Below are positions 9,311 to 19,040 of a DNA stretch of 64,000 nt, one piece after another; position 1 is the stretch's first letter, and each line of letters begins with the position of its first letter. A program made the translations under genes and the position numbers. The notes beneath the pieces are model-generated. The model was given only the letters and a program-made list of their open reading frames with translations. It had not been told where the DNA came from and searched no databases. Origin of the DNA: Kitasatospora sp. NBC_00374 (lineage in GTDB: Bacteria; Actinomycetota; Actinomycetes; Streptomycetales; Streptomycetaceae); NCBI RefSeq assembly GCF_041434935.1, contig NZ_CP107964.1, positions 5,687,001 through 5,751,000 on the forward strand. Reading direction: 5' to 3'.

Positions 9311-9332
9311 GACTTCTGCCTGATAAGAAGTC
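9311..9332. promoter_or_regulatory. candidate operator upstream of whiH
   Basis: A perfect 7-bp inverted repeat, GACTTCT and AGAAGTC separated by 8 bases, lies about 90 bases before the whiH start. WhiH is reported to be autoregulatory, so this is a reasonable candidate WhiH site, but binding is inference. Confidence 0.4.
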
Positions 9333-9383
9333 AATTATCCGGTCACGGGCGATCACCCTTTCGTGTGCTTTTCACGAGAATCC

Positions 9384-9411
9384 TCAAGGCGGACCCCCCG
9401 ATCGCCGACAA
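9384..9411 (+). promoter_or_regulatory. candidate sigma-WhiG promoter of whiH
   Basis: TCAA at 9384 and GCCGACAA at 9404-9411, separated by 16 bases, match the sigma-WhiG/FliA-type pattern (TAAA, 15-16 bases, GCCGATAA) with one mismatch in each element. Known biology: whiH of S. coelicolor depends on sigma-WhiG. The predicted start of transcription would fall at or next to the GTG at 9419. Confidence 0.6.
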
Positions 9412-9418
9412 AGGACGT

Positions 9419-10294
9419 GTGAGTACCCTTGCGCACCCCACCATGACCGCAGCCCGCCCGGCCGACGCGATCGGCCCCGGCGAGCTGGACCGTTTCCCCT
9501 ACGCCGACCGGCCCACCCCGCCCGCCCCGCGCTGGGAGGGCGCCGAGTCCGACCTCTCCAGGGTCGGCCGCAAGACCACCAGCAGCCGCGGCCGTGGCCT
9601 GCACGGCCAGCTGGTCCAGCAGCTCGGCCAGATGATCGTCTCCGGTGATCTCGGTGCAGACCGCCCGCTGGTGCCGGAGGAGATCGGTCAGCGTTTCGAG
9701 GTCTCCCGCACCGTCGTCCGCGAGTCGCTGCGGGTGCTGGAGGCCAAGGGTCTGGTCAGTGCCCGCCCCAACGTCGGCACCCGGGTCCGTCCGGTCGGCG
9801 ACTGGAACCTGCTGGACCCGGACATCATCGAGTGGCGCGCCTTCGGCCCGCAGCGCGACGAGCAGCGGCGCGAGCTGTTCGAGCTGCGCTGGGCGATCGA
9901 GCCGCTGGCCGCCCGGCTGGCCGCGGGCCACGGCCGGGAGGACGTCCAGCACCGCCTGGTCGAGCTGACCGAGATCATGGGCCACGCCGGCGCCCAGGGC
10001 GACGTGGTCAGCTACGCCCGCGCCGACGCGGAGCTGCACGGACTGATCCTGCAGATGGCCGGCAACCGCATGCTGGAGCACCTCTCCGGCATCGTCGGCT
10101 GCGCCCTCCAGGTGTCCGGCGGCCCGACCACCACCTGCGACCGCCCCTGCGACCCGTCGCTGAGCCTGCACATCCGGCTGGTGGACGCGCTCGGCACCGG
10201 GGACGGCACGGCGGCGGAGGCCGCCATCCGGGCGCTGCTCACCGTCCACCCGGCGGAGGTCGAGCCGTCCGTCCCGGCCCCCCGCGAGCACTGA
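9419..10294 (+). CDS. whiH: WhiH, FadR/GntR-family sporulation regulator
   Basis: A 291-residue GntR/FadR-type regulator. A winged-helix DNA-binding domain occupies about residues 60-126 (LVPEEIGQRFEVSRTVVRES is the helix-turn-helix core) and an all-helical FCD ligand-binding domain about residues 145-285. In Streptomyces the FadR-type gene just upstream of hrdB is whiH, required for sporulation septation in aerial hyphae; that position and the sequence support the name. The GTG start gives the typical MSTLAH opening; AAGGA is only three bases away, so initiation may be leaderless. A sigma-WhiG-like promoter and an inverted repeat lie upstream, and two hairpins follow, separating it from hrdB. 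Confidence 0.85.
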   Translation: MSTLAHPTMTAARPADAIGPGELDRFPYADRPTPPAPRWEGAESDLSRVGRKTTSSRGRGLHGQLVQQLGQMIVSGDLGADRPLVPEEIGQRFEVSRTVVRESLRVLEAKGLVSARPNVGTRVRPVGDWNLLDPDIIEWRAFGPQRDEQRRELFELRWAIEPLAARLAAGHGREDVQHRLVELTEIMGHAGAQGDVVSYARADAELHGLILQMAGNRMLEHLSGIVGCALQVSGGPTTTCDRPCDPSLSLHIRLVDALGTGDGTAAEAAIRALLTVHPAEVEPSVPAPREH

Positions 10295-10311
10295 CGGGGG
10301 CGAGGCCCCCG
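10295..10311 (+). terminator. short hairpin directly after whiH
   Basis: CGGGGGC and GCCCCCG form a 7-bp stem with a 3-base loop, starting on the base after the whiH stop codon. No U-tract follows. Confidence 0.6.
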
Positions 10312-10326
10312 CGGGAGACGGCACCA

Positions 10327-10361
10327 GGCCCTTCAGCTGCCCGATGGGCAGCCGGAGGGCC
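10327..10361 (+). terminator. two-part hairpin downstream of whiH
   Basis: Outer arms GGCCCT and AGGGCC enclose a second perfect stem, GCTGCCC and GGGCAGC with a 3-base loop. A weak T-run follows (CCTTT). It probably backs up the first hairpin and insulates hrdB. Confidence 0.55.
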
Positions 10362-10708
10362 ATCGCCTTTCCCGGAGCCTCCCGCGCCCCCTCGAACGGC
10401 TCTCCGGATACCCCCGAACAGCCCCTGGTGATCCGCCGCGCCGCGATGTGACGGGCGACACGAAGAGCATGCGTAACACTTGAGGGGCGGCAGCGATGTG
10501 TACGGAGCGGAAGCAGCTCCGGAACAACACGGGCATGTCAGAATGCTGTGTTGGTCTGCGGCGCTGCTGCCGTCCTAAAGACCCAGTCCACGTCCCCACC
10601 CCCGAGTCGTCGGAACCGTCACCGCGCGTTGTCGTGCGGGTACGGGAATCCGCCGTCCCGGGCAGCCGGGCCGAGGTTCTAGTCCACTCATCGTCCGAGA
10701 GGTTGTTC
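10362..10708 (+). promoter_or_regulatory. hrdB upstream region
   Basis: About 350 bases before the principal sigma factor gene with no recognisable gene. The hrdB reading frame stays open back to 10496 but that extension has no family resemblance. In S. coelicolor hrdB has several promoters including a sigma-R one; GGGAAT at 10640-10645 was considered, but no GTT is at the required spacing, so no promoter is claimed. Confidence 0.4.
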
Positions 10709-12319
<1,611 letters not shown>

Positions 12320-12334
12320 GAGGCTCGGGCCCTA

Positions 12335-12386
12335 CCGAGGAGCCCGGCACACGTCCCCGTCGAGGGGAGTGTGCCGGGCTCCTCGG
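12335..12386 (+). terminator. hrdB terminator, 18-bp perfect stem
   Basis: CCGAGGAGCCCGGCACAC at 12335-12352 pairs perfectly with 12369-12386, and the loop itself contains TCCCC/GGGGA. It lies 15 bases after the hrdB stop and has no U-tract. Confidence 0.85.
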
Positions 12387-12550
12387 CGTTCGGGGCCCCT
12401 GTCGGCGGCCGGCCGCACTGCCCGCGCCGTCAGCCGCCGTGGCCTGGCGATCACTCGTCCGGGTGGCCCGCAGGGCGCCTCCGGTACGCAGGGTGTCCGC
12501 TCGACTACGCTGTGCCGGTTGGCTGCTGTCGAACCATCTTGGGAGACCCG

Positions 12551-13432
12551 GTGTTGCCCAGCTCGGACGCCCACCTGCCCCGACGCTCGTCGGCCGCCGT
12601 CGGCCGTTCCCGCCGAGCGGTCGCCCTTCTCGCACTCTCGGCCCTGCCCGCCCCGATGCTCACGCTGGCATCGGCCGCGCCGGCCGCCGCGCAGCGCCGG
12701 ATCGTCGGCGGCTGGAGCGTCGGCACCAAGGACCACCCGTGGATGGTGGCGCTGTCCAGCCGGGAGCAGTTCGGCAGCGCGCGCTCCGGCCAGTTCTGCG
12801 GCGGGGCGCTGATCTCCGGGACGAAGGTGGTGACGGCGGCGCACTGCTTCTACAACGAGAGCACGGGCCGCCGCACCGACCGGCCGGGCCTGCGCGTCAT
12901 CCTCGGCCGGGACGACCTCAACGGTCGCCAGGGTCAGGAGGTCGCGGTCCGCGACGTCTGGGTCGACGAGGGTTACAACTTCGCCACCAACGAGCGCGAT
13001 GTGGCCGTGCTCACCCTCGCCGAGCCGCAGACCGGCCGGGAGGTGATCGACATGGTGGGCCAGGGCGAGACCGAGCCGTACGCGCCCGGCACCACGGCGC
13101 AGGTCTTCGGCTGGGGAGACACCACGGGCCGGGGCAGGTACTCGCCGACGCTGCGCGAGGTCGAGGTGCCGATCATCCCGGACACGGACTGTTCCCACGC
13201 GTACCCGCCCGGTGCCGAGAGCGTCTTCGACGCGCGGACGATGGTGTGCGCGGCGGCCGAGCACGGCGGAAAGGACGCCTGTCAGGGCGACAGCGGCGGC
13301 CCGCTGGTGGTGGCCGGGCGGCTGGTCGGCCTGGTCTCCTGGGGCACGGGCTGTGCGGAGGCCGCCCACCCGGGCGTCTACACCCGGATCGCGGCCGTGG
13401 CCGACGATGTACGTTCCGTGCTGGCATGGTGA
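12551..13432 (+). CDS. secreted trypsin-like serine protease (S1A)
   Basis: A 293-residue chymotrypsin-fold protease. A twin-Arg/Arg-rich hydrophobic signal region (residues 18-47, GRSRRAVALLALSALPAP) ends in APAAAQRR, followed by the mature N-terminus IVGG at residue 51. The triad is His98 (TAAHC), Asp150 and Ser248 (CQGDSGGP). Asp242, six residues before the Ser, is the trypsin S1-pocket Asp, predicting cleavage after Arg/Lys. Six or more Cys can form the usual disulfides. GTG at 12551 is supported by GGGAG five bases upstream. It likely acts outside the cell as a digestive or processing protease. It shares a bidirectional hairpin with the convergent zinc-ribbon gene. Confidence 0.95.
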   Translation: MLPSSDAHLPRRSSAAVGRSRRAVALLALSALPAPMLTLASAAPAAAQRRIVGGWSVGTKDHPWMVALSSREQFGSARSGQFCGGALISGTKVVTAAHCFYNESTGRRTDRPGLRVILGRDDLNGRQGQEVAVRDVWVDEGYNFATNERDVAVLTLAEPQTGREVIDMVGQGETEPYAPGTTAQVFGWGDTTGRGRYSPTLREVEVPIIPDTDCSHAYPPGAESVFDARTMVCAAAEHGGKDACQGDSGGPLVVAGRLVGLVSWGTGCAEAAHPGVYTRIAAVADDVRSVLAW

Positions 13433-13566
13433 CCTGGAGTCGACCGACCGCCGGGGCTCCGGCCGGGCCGGCACCCGGTGCGGCCACCGGCGTTGTGGTG
13501 AAGGCCACTCGATGTGGCGTCAGTGAGTGATCCCGCCGTCACTCGAGGTGCCGGAGAAACGCCAGA

Positions 13567-13600
13567 GCCGGTCGACAGGCTGGGAAGCCTGTCGACCGGC
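13567..13600. terminator. bidirectional hairpin between protease and zinc-ribbon genes
   Basis: GCCGGTCGACAGGC (13567-13580) pairs perfectly with 13587-13600 across a 6-base loop. It lies between two convergent genes and can serve both. Confidence 0.85.
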
Positions 13601-13647
13601 CCATCGGCCCTGAAGACCGATTCAGCTCGTCGGGGCGAGCGCGAAGA

Positions 13648-13878
13648 TCAACGCTCGTCTTCGCCGGCCGTGGCGGGCGTCGCGGTCAGTCGACCGCTCT
13701 CGTCCTGTATTTCCACGGCAATCTTCTTGAGCTCAGGCTCGAACTTCCGCCCGTGGTGGGCGCAGAAGAGCAGCTCTCCGCCGCTCGCGAGGACAACGCG
13801 CAGGTAGGCCTGGGCGCCGCACCGGTCGCAGCGCTCAGCCGCGGTGAGCGGGCTCGCAGGGGTCAGAACAGTAGTCAC
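13648..13878 (-). CDS. small zinc-ribbon protein (DUF7455-like)
   Basis: A 76-residue conserved actinobacterial protein of unknown role. Cys17 and Cys20 (CDRC) plus Cys39 and His41/His42 (CAHH) form a probable structural zinc site. The family is highly conserved near hrdB and parE in streptomycetes, which argues for a basic cellular role, but no reaction is known. It is short, soluble and lacks a signal peptide. Reading from the ATG at 13878, AGAAGAGGCGACGTG just upstream offers a weak Shine-Dalgarno. Confidence 0.85.
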   Translation of the reverse strand: MTTVLTPASPLTAAERCDRCGAQAYLRVVLASGGELLFCAHHGRKFEPELKKIAVEIQDESGRLTATPATAGEDER

Positions 13879-14385
13879 GTCGCCTCTTCTCTAGCTCGAC
13901 GAGCTGTCGTACCAGGGTCAACATCCAACCAGGTCGATTTCGTTCCCGCTCGTGGCTTTTCTCGGTTCGAGGATTCTGCAGTCTTGTTGTTGATGAGGAC
14001 GTGCCCCGGGCTCCGGTGGTTCATGCGTACCGAATCCGACGACCCGCCGATCGGCCTCGAACGTCCTAGCGAAGCGATGTCCGGGGTCCGCGTAGCATAA
14101 TCCTCTGCTGGGTTGGAGCATAAGCCCCGTCCCGGGCCCCGATAGCCTGCATCCCAGCAGCTCCGCCGCCTGCTCCCGGTTCTACGGCCCGCCAGGAACC
14201 GTGGTGTCAGGTGGAGATGGCACCCTGGAGCACCCGGCCCCGGTGAAGGTCTTGTTCGCGCAGCGCGTACAAGCCGAACGGAGCCGGGAGGCCGGTGTCT
14301 CAGTTGCTGAGAGAGCGGGGCGTCCCCCCGGGGCGGCCGCACCATCCGGTCAGCCGAGTCAGAACGTCATTGAGGAGTGCAGCGA
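13879..14385. other. divergent intergenic region before parE
   Basis: About 500 bases between the zinc-ribbon gene and parE. No coding sequence is recognised. A hairpin or operator-like palindrome is present at 14251-14273 (CTTGT-t-CGCG-cag-CGCG-t-ACAAG). GAGGAG at 14372-14377 is the parE ribosome-binding site. Promoters could not be assigned with confidence. Confidence 0.45.
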
Positions 14386-16497
14386 GTGAGTGCTGAAACG
14401 TCCGTGCCGTCCGCTCTGGTCGCCGGGGAGGACAGCTCCAACTACACCGCACGGCACCTGCTCGTCCTCGAGGGCCTGGAGGCCGTCCGCAAGCGGCCGG
14501 GTATGTACATCGGCTCGACGGACAGCCGTGGTCTGATGCACTGCCTCTGGGAGATCATCGACAACTCGGTCGACGAGGCGCTCGGCGGCTACTGCGACCG
14601 GATCGAGGTGCTGCTGCACGGTGACGGGTCGGTCGAGGTGCGTGACAACGGCCGCGGCATCCCGGTCGACGTCGAGCCGAAGACCCGGCTGTCCGGCGTC
14701 GAGGTCGTGATGACCAAGCTGCACGCCGGCGGCAAGTTCGGCGGCGGCTCCTACGCCGCCTCCGGCGGCCTCCACGGCGTCGGCGCCTCGGTCGTCAACG
14801 CGCTCTCCGCCCGACTGGACGTCGAGGTGGACCGCGGCGGCCACACCCACGCCATCAGCTTCCGCCGCGGCACGCCCGGCATCTTCACCGAGCTCAGCCC
14901 GGACGCCCCCTTCGAGGCCGCCAACGGCCTCACCAAGAAGGGCAAGGCCCCCCGCGGCCGGACCGGCACCCGGATCCGCTACTGGGCCGACCGGCAGATC
15001 TTCCTCAAGGACGCCAAGCTCTCGCTGGAGAGCCTGCACAGCCGCGCCCGGCAGACCGCCTTCCTGGTCCCCGGCCTCACCATCGTCGTCCGTGACGAAC
15101 GGCTGACGGAGAGCGAGAAGGTCGACGAGGCGACCTTCCGCTTCGACGGCGGCATCGGCGAGTTCTGCGAGTTCCTCGCCCCCGACAAGCCGGTCTGCGA
15201 CGTGCTCCGGCTCCAGGGCGAGGGCACCTTCAAGGAGACCGTCCCCGTCCTGGACGAGCTCGGCCACATGACACCGACCGAGGTCACCCGGACCCTCGGC
15301 GTCGACATCGCCCTGCGCTGGGGCGCCGGCTACGACACCACCCTGCGCTCCTTCGTCAACATCATCGCCACCCCCAAGGGCGGCACCCACGTCACCGGCT
15401 TCGAGCGCTCGCTCGCCAAGACCGTCAACGAGGTACTGCGCTCCGCCAAGCTGCTGCGGGTCGCCGAGGACGACATCACCAAGGACGACGCCCTCGAAGG
15501 CCTCACCGCCGTGGTCACCGTCCGGCTCGCCGAGCCGCAGTTCGAGGGCCAGACCAAGGAGGTGCTCGGCACCTCGGCCGCCAACCGGATCGTCTCCGCG
15601 GTACTCGCCAAGGAGCTCAAGGCCTTCCTCGCCTCCACCAAGAAGGACGAGAAGGTCCAGGCCCGCGCGGTCATGGAGAAGATCGTCGCCGCCGCCCGGA
15701 CCCGCGTCGCCGCCCGCCAGCACAAGGAGGCCCAGCGTCGTAAGACCGCCCTGGAGACCTCCTCGCTGCCCGCCAAGCTGGCCGACTGCCGCAGCGACGA
15801 CGTCGACCGCAGCGAACTGTTCATCGTCGAGGGCGACTCCGCGCTCGGCACCGCCAAGCTCGCCCGCAACTCCGAGTTCCAGGCCCTGCTGCCGATCCGC
15901 GGCAAGATCCTCAACGTGCAGAAGGCCTCGGTGGCCGACATGCTCAAGAACGCCGAGTGCGCCTCGATCATCCAGGTGATAGGAGCGGGCTCCGGACGCT
16001 CCTTCGACATCGACCAGGCCCGCTACGGCAAGGTCATCTTCATGGCCGACGCCGACGTCGACGGCTCGCACATCCGCTGCCTGCTGCTGACGCTCTTTCA
16101 GCGCTACATGCGCCCGATGGTCGAGAAGGGCCGCGTCTTCGCCGCCGTCCCCCCGCTGCACCGGATCGAGCTCACCAACCCCAAGCGCGGCCAGGAGAAG
16201 TACCACTACACGTACTCCGACGCCGAGCTGCGCCGCACCCTGCTGGGCTTCCAGAGCAAGGGGCTGCGCTGGAAGGACCCGATCCAGCGCTACAAGGGCC
16301 TCGGCGAGATGGACGCCGACCAGCTGGCCGAGACCACCATGGACCCGCGCCACCGCATCCTGCGCCGGATCAACCTGGTCGACCTGGACTCGGCCGAGAA
16401 GGCCTTCGACCTGCTGATGGGCAACGACGTGGCGCCCCGCCGGGACTTCATCGTCAACTCGGCCGCCACCCTCGACCGTTCGCGCATCGACGCCTGA
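14386..16497 (+). CDS. parE: DNA topoisomerase IV subunit B (ParE)
   Basis: A 703-residue type IIA topoisomerase ATPase subunit. The GHKL ATPase domain holds EIIDNSVDEALGGY and the loop GGLHGVGASVVNALS; the transducer follows, and the TOPRIM domain carries FIVEGDSA and the metal-binding DADVDGSHI, with the C-terminal QRYKGLGEMDA motif. With ParC it decatenates and relaxes chromosomes. It is assigned as ParE rather than GyrB because the protein starts ARHLLVLEGLEAVRKRPGMY, its length suits ParE and parC lies 6 kb away facing it. The GTG start has GAGGAG eight bases upstream. A nested hairpin follows the stop. Confidence 0.95.
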   Translation: MSAETSVPSALVAGEDSSNYTARHLLVLEGLEAVRKRPGMYIGSTDSRGLMHCLWEIIDNSVDEALGGYCDRIEVLLHGDGSVEVRDNGRGIPVDVEPKTRLSGVEVVMTKLHAGGKFGGGSYAASGGLHGVGASVVNALSARLDVEVDRGGHTHAISFRRGTPGIFTELSPDAPFEAANGLTKKGKAPRGRTGTRIRYWADRQIFLKDAKLSLESLHSRARQTAFLVPGLTIVVRDERLTESEKVDEATFRFDGGIGEFCEFLAPDKPVCDVLRLQGEGTFKETVPVLDELGHMTPTEVTRTLGVDIALRWGAGYDTTLRSFVNIIATPKGGTHVTGFERSLAKTVNEVLRSAKLLRVAEDDITKDDALEGLTAVVTVRLAEPQFEGQTKEVLGTSAANRIVSAVLAKELKAFLASTKKDEKVQARAVMEKIVAAARTRVAARQHKEAQRRKTALETSSLPAKLADCRSDDVDRSELFIVEGDSALGTAKLARNSEFQALLPIRGKILNVQKASVADMLKNAECASIIQVIGAGSGRSFDIDQARYGKVIFMADADVDGSHIRCLLLTLFQRYMRPMVEKGRVFAAVPPLHRIELTNPKRGQEKYHYTYSDAELRRTLLGFQSKGLRWKDPIQRYKGLGEMDADQLAETTMDPRHRILRRINLVDLDSAEKAFDLLMGNDVAPRRDFIVNSAATLDRSRIDA

Positions 16498-16509
16498 CCG
16501 GCCGGTTCC

Positions 16510-16547
16510 CCCAAGGGCTCTCCACCCCCGGGTGGCGAGCCCTTGGG
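16510..16547 (+). terminator. parE terminator
   Basis: CCCAAGGGCTC (16510-16520) pairs with GAGCCCTTGGG (16537-16547); the loop contains a further CCACCC/GGGTGG pairing. It abuts the response-regulator relic. Confidence 0.8.
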
Positions 16548-16549
16548 CG

Positions 16550-16732
16550 TTTGTCGAGGTGGTCGGCGCGGCCGCGGACGGGGAGGAGGCCCTGGCCCCG
16601 GTCGCCGAGCCGGCGCCCGACGTGGTCCTGATGGACCTTGGGATGCCGCGCTGCGACGGCGTCGAGGCGACCCGCCGGATCCGGACCTGGCACCCGGCCA
16701 CCGAGGTGGTGCTGGCCACGTACGCCACCTGA
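16550..16732 (+). pseudogene. truncated NarL-type response regulator receiver domain
   Basis: About 60 codons read as the middle of a NarL-family receiver domain: FVEVVGAAADGEEAL, the phosphorylation segment VVLMDLGMP and DGVEATRRIR, then VVLATYAT and a stop. The first 30 or so receiver residues (including the acidic pair) and the whole helix-turn-helix output domain are missing. It begins inside the parE terminator, without promoter or ribosome-binding site, so it is a relic. Related genomes, as I recall, carry a two-component system near parE, which this may be the remains of. Confidence 0.8.
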
Positions 16733-16873
16733 TTGGGTGAACGTATCTGCAACCGGGCCCGGCCAGGCGGATCGCACCGGATCCTGGACCGGTCAGCGCT
16801 TACCGGAAGCACCCGCTCCGGCGGCGAACCCGACGCCCGCCCCCATGCGGAGCGGCCCGGCCATGGAGCTCCA

Positions 16874-17380
16874 GTGGCACAGCAGGAGAGGTTCGACTGG
16901 TGGGCCGCCGAGCCCGCCGGGCGTACGGCGACCACGCCGGCCGGCCGGGCCGGAGCCCGGACGGCCGCGCCGGCCGTGGCCCGGCAGGGGACCGCCGTCG
17001 GGGAGGCGCCCGCCGCCGTCCCCGTAGGGCCGCCCGCCCCTGCCGCTGGTCCGCACGCCGGTGTCGAGGCCGGCCAGGTCTACCGCGCCGTGCAGCAGAG
17101 CCCGGCCTTCCGGGAGATCCGCCGCAGCTACCGCGGTTTCGCCTTCCCGGCCACCGGGCTCTTCCTCGGCTGGTACCTGCTCTACGTCCTGGCCCAGGCC
17201 GCGGCGCCCGAGCTGATGCGCATCCGGCTGGCCGGCCCGGTGAACGTCGCCTGGCTGCTGGGGCTGCTGCAGTTCGCCTCGACCTTCGTGCTCACCTGGC
17301 TGTACGCCCGCAACGCCCGCACCGAGCGCGACCGGGCGGCCCTGGAACTGCGCTGGGACACCCAGGACCAGCTGCGATGA
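16874..17380 (+). CDS. DUF485 membrane protein (acetate symporter partner)
   Basis: A 168-residue protein: about 75 Ala/Pro-rich residues, then a DUF485 domain (from about residue 88, SPAFREIRRSYRGFAFPATG) with two transmembrane segments (about 103-122 and 132-154) and a charged C-terminus. DUF485 (YjcH-type) proteins are encoded next to acetate permease ActP and probably help its function or assembly. The GTG start is supported by GGAG five bases upstream. Its stop overlaps the actP start by four bases (ATGA), so the two are translationally coupled. Confidence 0.85.
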   Translation: MAQQERFDWWAAEPAGRTATTPAGRAGARTAAPAVARQGTAVGEAPAAVPVGPPAPAAGPHAGVEAGQVYRAVQQSPAFREIRRSYRGFAFPATGLFLGWYLLYVLAQAAAPELMRIRLAGPVNVAWLLGLLQFASTFVLTWLYARNARTERDRAALELRWDTQDQLR

Positions 17381-19008
17381 CCGGCGCCCTGTCCTCCTCC
17401 CCGGCCCCCGTCGGCCCGCACCACGGCCTGGCGGTCGCGCTCTTCGCGGTGGTCGTGCTGATCACTCTGGCGATCACTCTCTGGGTGGGCCGCCGGGGCC
17501 AGGCCGCCGAGGACTTCTACGTCGGCGGCCGCGGCTTCGGCCCGCTGCAGAACGGCCTCGCGCTGTCGGGGGACTACCTCTCCGCCGCCTCCTTCCTCGG
17601 TGTCACCGGCCTGATCGCGCTCTACGGCTACGACGGCGTGCTGTACAGCATCGGCTTCCTGGTCGCCTGGCTGCTGGTCCTGATGCTGGTCGCCGAACTG
17701 GTCCGCAACGCCGGGCGCTACACCCTCGCCGACGTGCTCGCGGTCCGGATGAACCGGCGCCCGGTGCGGGCCGCCACCGGTACGGCCAGTGTGGTGGTCA
17801 CCCTGCTGTACCTGATCGCCCAGATGGTCGGGGCCGGCAGCCTGGTGGCCCTGCTGCTCGGCACGGACAGCGCTGCCGCCAAGGCCTGGACGATCGTGGC
17901 GGTCGGCGCCCTGATGATCGTCTACGTGACGGTCGGCGGAATGCGCGCCACCACCTGGATCCAGATCGTCAAGGCGCTGCTGCTCCTGGCCGGTTCGGTG
18001 CTGCTGACGGTGCTGGTGCTGGCCCGCTTCCACGGGGACGTGGCCGAGCTGATGCGCTCCGCCGCCCACCGCAGCGGGGCGGGGTACCGCTATCTCGAAC
18101 CCGGGCTCAGGTACGGCGGCAGCCCGACCCGCCGGCTGGACTTCGTCAGTCTCGGCCTCGCGCTGGTGCTCGGCACGGCAGGGCTCCCGCACATCCTCAG
18201 CCGCTTCTACACCGTCCCCACCGCGCGGGCCGCCCGGCGCTCCACGATCTGGGCCATCGCCCTGGTCGGCGGCTTCTACCTGATGGCCGTCGTGCTCGGC
18301 CTCGGAGCGGGGGCGCTGGTCGGTGCGCCGAACATCCGGGCGGCCAACCCGGCGGGGAACACCGCCGTTCCGCTGCTCGCGCTGGATCTGGGCGGAGGCG
18401 CGGGGTCGACCGCGGGCGTGGTGCTGTTCGCGCTGATCTCGGCGATCGCCTTCGCCACCATCCTCGCCGTGGTCGCCGGGCTGACCCTGGCGTCCTCGGC
18501 CGCCTTCGCCCACGACCTCTACGCCCGCGCCTGGCGCCGTCCGGACGAGCGGGAGGTGACGGAACAGCAGGAGGTGGTGATGGCCAGGGTCTCCGCCGTG
18601 GTGATCGGCGCTCTGGCCATCGTGCTCAGCCTGTTCGCCCAGCGGCTGAACGTGGCGTTCCTGGTCGGGCTGGCGTTCGCCGTGGCGGCTTCGGCCAATC
18701 TGCCGACCCTGCTCTTCAACCTGTTCTGGCGGCGGTTCACCGCCCGCGGTGCGGTCTGGTCGGTGTACGGGGGGCTGGTGCCCGCGGTGCTGCTGGTGCT
18801 GTTCTCACCGGTCGTCTCCGGCTCGCCGACCTCCCTGGTGCCCGGGGTGGACTTCCACTGGTTCCCGTTGGAGAACCCGGGGTTGGTCTCCGTCCCGCTG
18901 GGCTTCCTGGCGGGCTGGATCGGGACGGTGACCTCGCGGGAGATGCCGGATCCGGACCGGTACGCCGAGCTGGAGGTCCGGTCGCTGACGGGGGCCGGCG
19001 CGGTGTGA
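17377..19008 (+). CDS. actP: cation/acetate symporter (SSS family)
   Basis: A 543-residue sodium:solute symporter with about 13 transmembrane helices. SSS features include the N-terminal GRRGQAAEDFYVGGRG, NGLALSGDYLSAASFLG, the strongly conserved GGMRATTWIQIVKA, and GLPHILSRFYTVPTARAARRS. ActP-type proteins import acetate and related short monocarboxylates with cations. The overlapping DUF485 gene upstream is the standard actP arrangement. It converges on the secreted pyroglutamyl-peptidase-like gene with only 32 bases between stops. Substrate is inferred from context. Confidence 0.9.
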   Translation: MTGALSSSPAPVGPHHGLAVALFAVVVLITLAITLWVGRRGQAAEDFYVGGRGFGPLQNGLALSGDYLSAASFLGVTGLIALYGYDGVLYSIGFLVAWLLVLMLVAELVRNAGRYTLADVLAVRMNRRPVRAATGTASVVVTLLYLIAQMVGAGSLVALLLGTDSAAAKAWTIVAVGALMIVYVTVGGMRATTWIQIVKALLLLAGSVLLTVLVLARFHGDVAELMRSAAHRSGAGYRYLEPGLRYGGSPTRRLDFVSLGLALVLGTAGLPHILSRFYTVPTARAARRSTIWAIALVGGFYLMAVVLGLGAGALVGAPNIRAANPAGNTAVPLLALDLGGGAGSTAGVVLFALISAIAFATILAVVAGLTLASSAAFAHDLYARAWRRPDEREVTEQQEVVMARVSAVVIGALAIVLSLFAQRLNVAFLVGLAFAVAASANLPTLLFNLFWRRFTARGAVWSVYGGLVPAVLLVLFSPVVSGSPTSLVPGVDFHWFPLENPGLVSVPLGFLAGWIGTVTSREMPDPDRYAELEVRSLTGAGAV

Positions 19009-19040
19009 GTCCGGCCCCCGCCGGCGCGGTCGGGCCGCGG

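Noticed and set aside
10640..10672. Sigma-R-type promoter (GGGAAT) before hrdB
   Set aside because: The nearest GTT is about 26 bases away instead of 18-19.
10496..10708. In-frame upstream extension of hrdB with two Cys pairs near its start
   Set aside because: No ribosome-binding site, and HrdB proteins start at the MSASTSR position; open frames are expected by chance at this GC content.
14359..16935. An 858-codon open frame antisense to parE, and similar long antisense frames opposite hrdB, Pat and the helicase
   Set aside because: They are mirror frames produced by third-position GC bias; the sense strands carry clear conserved proteins.
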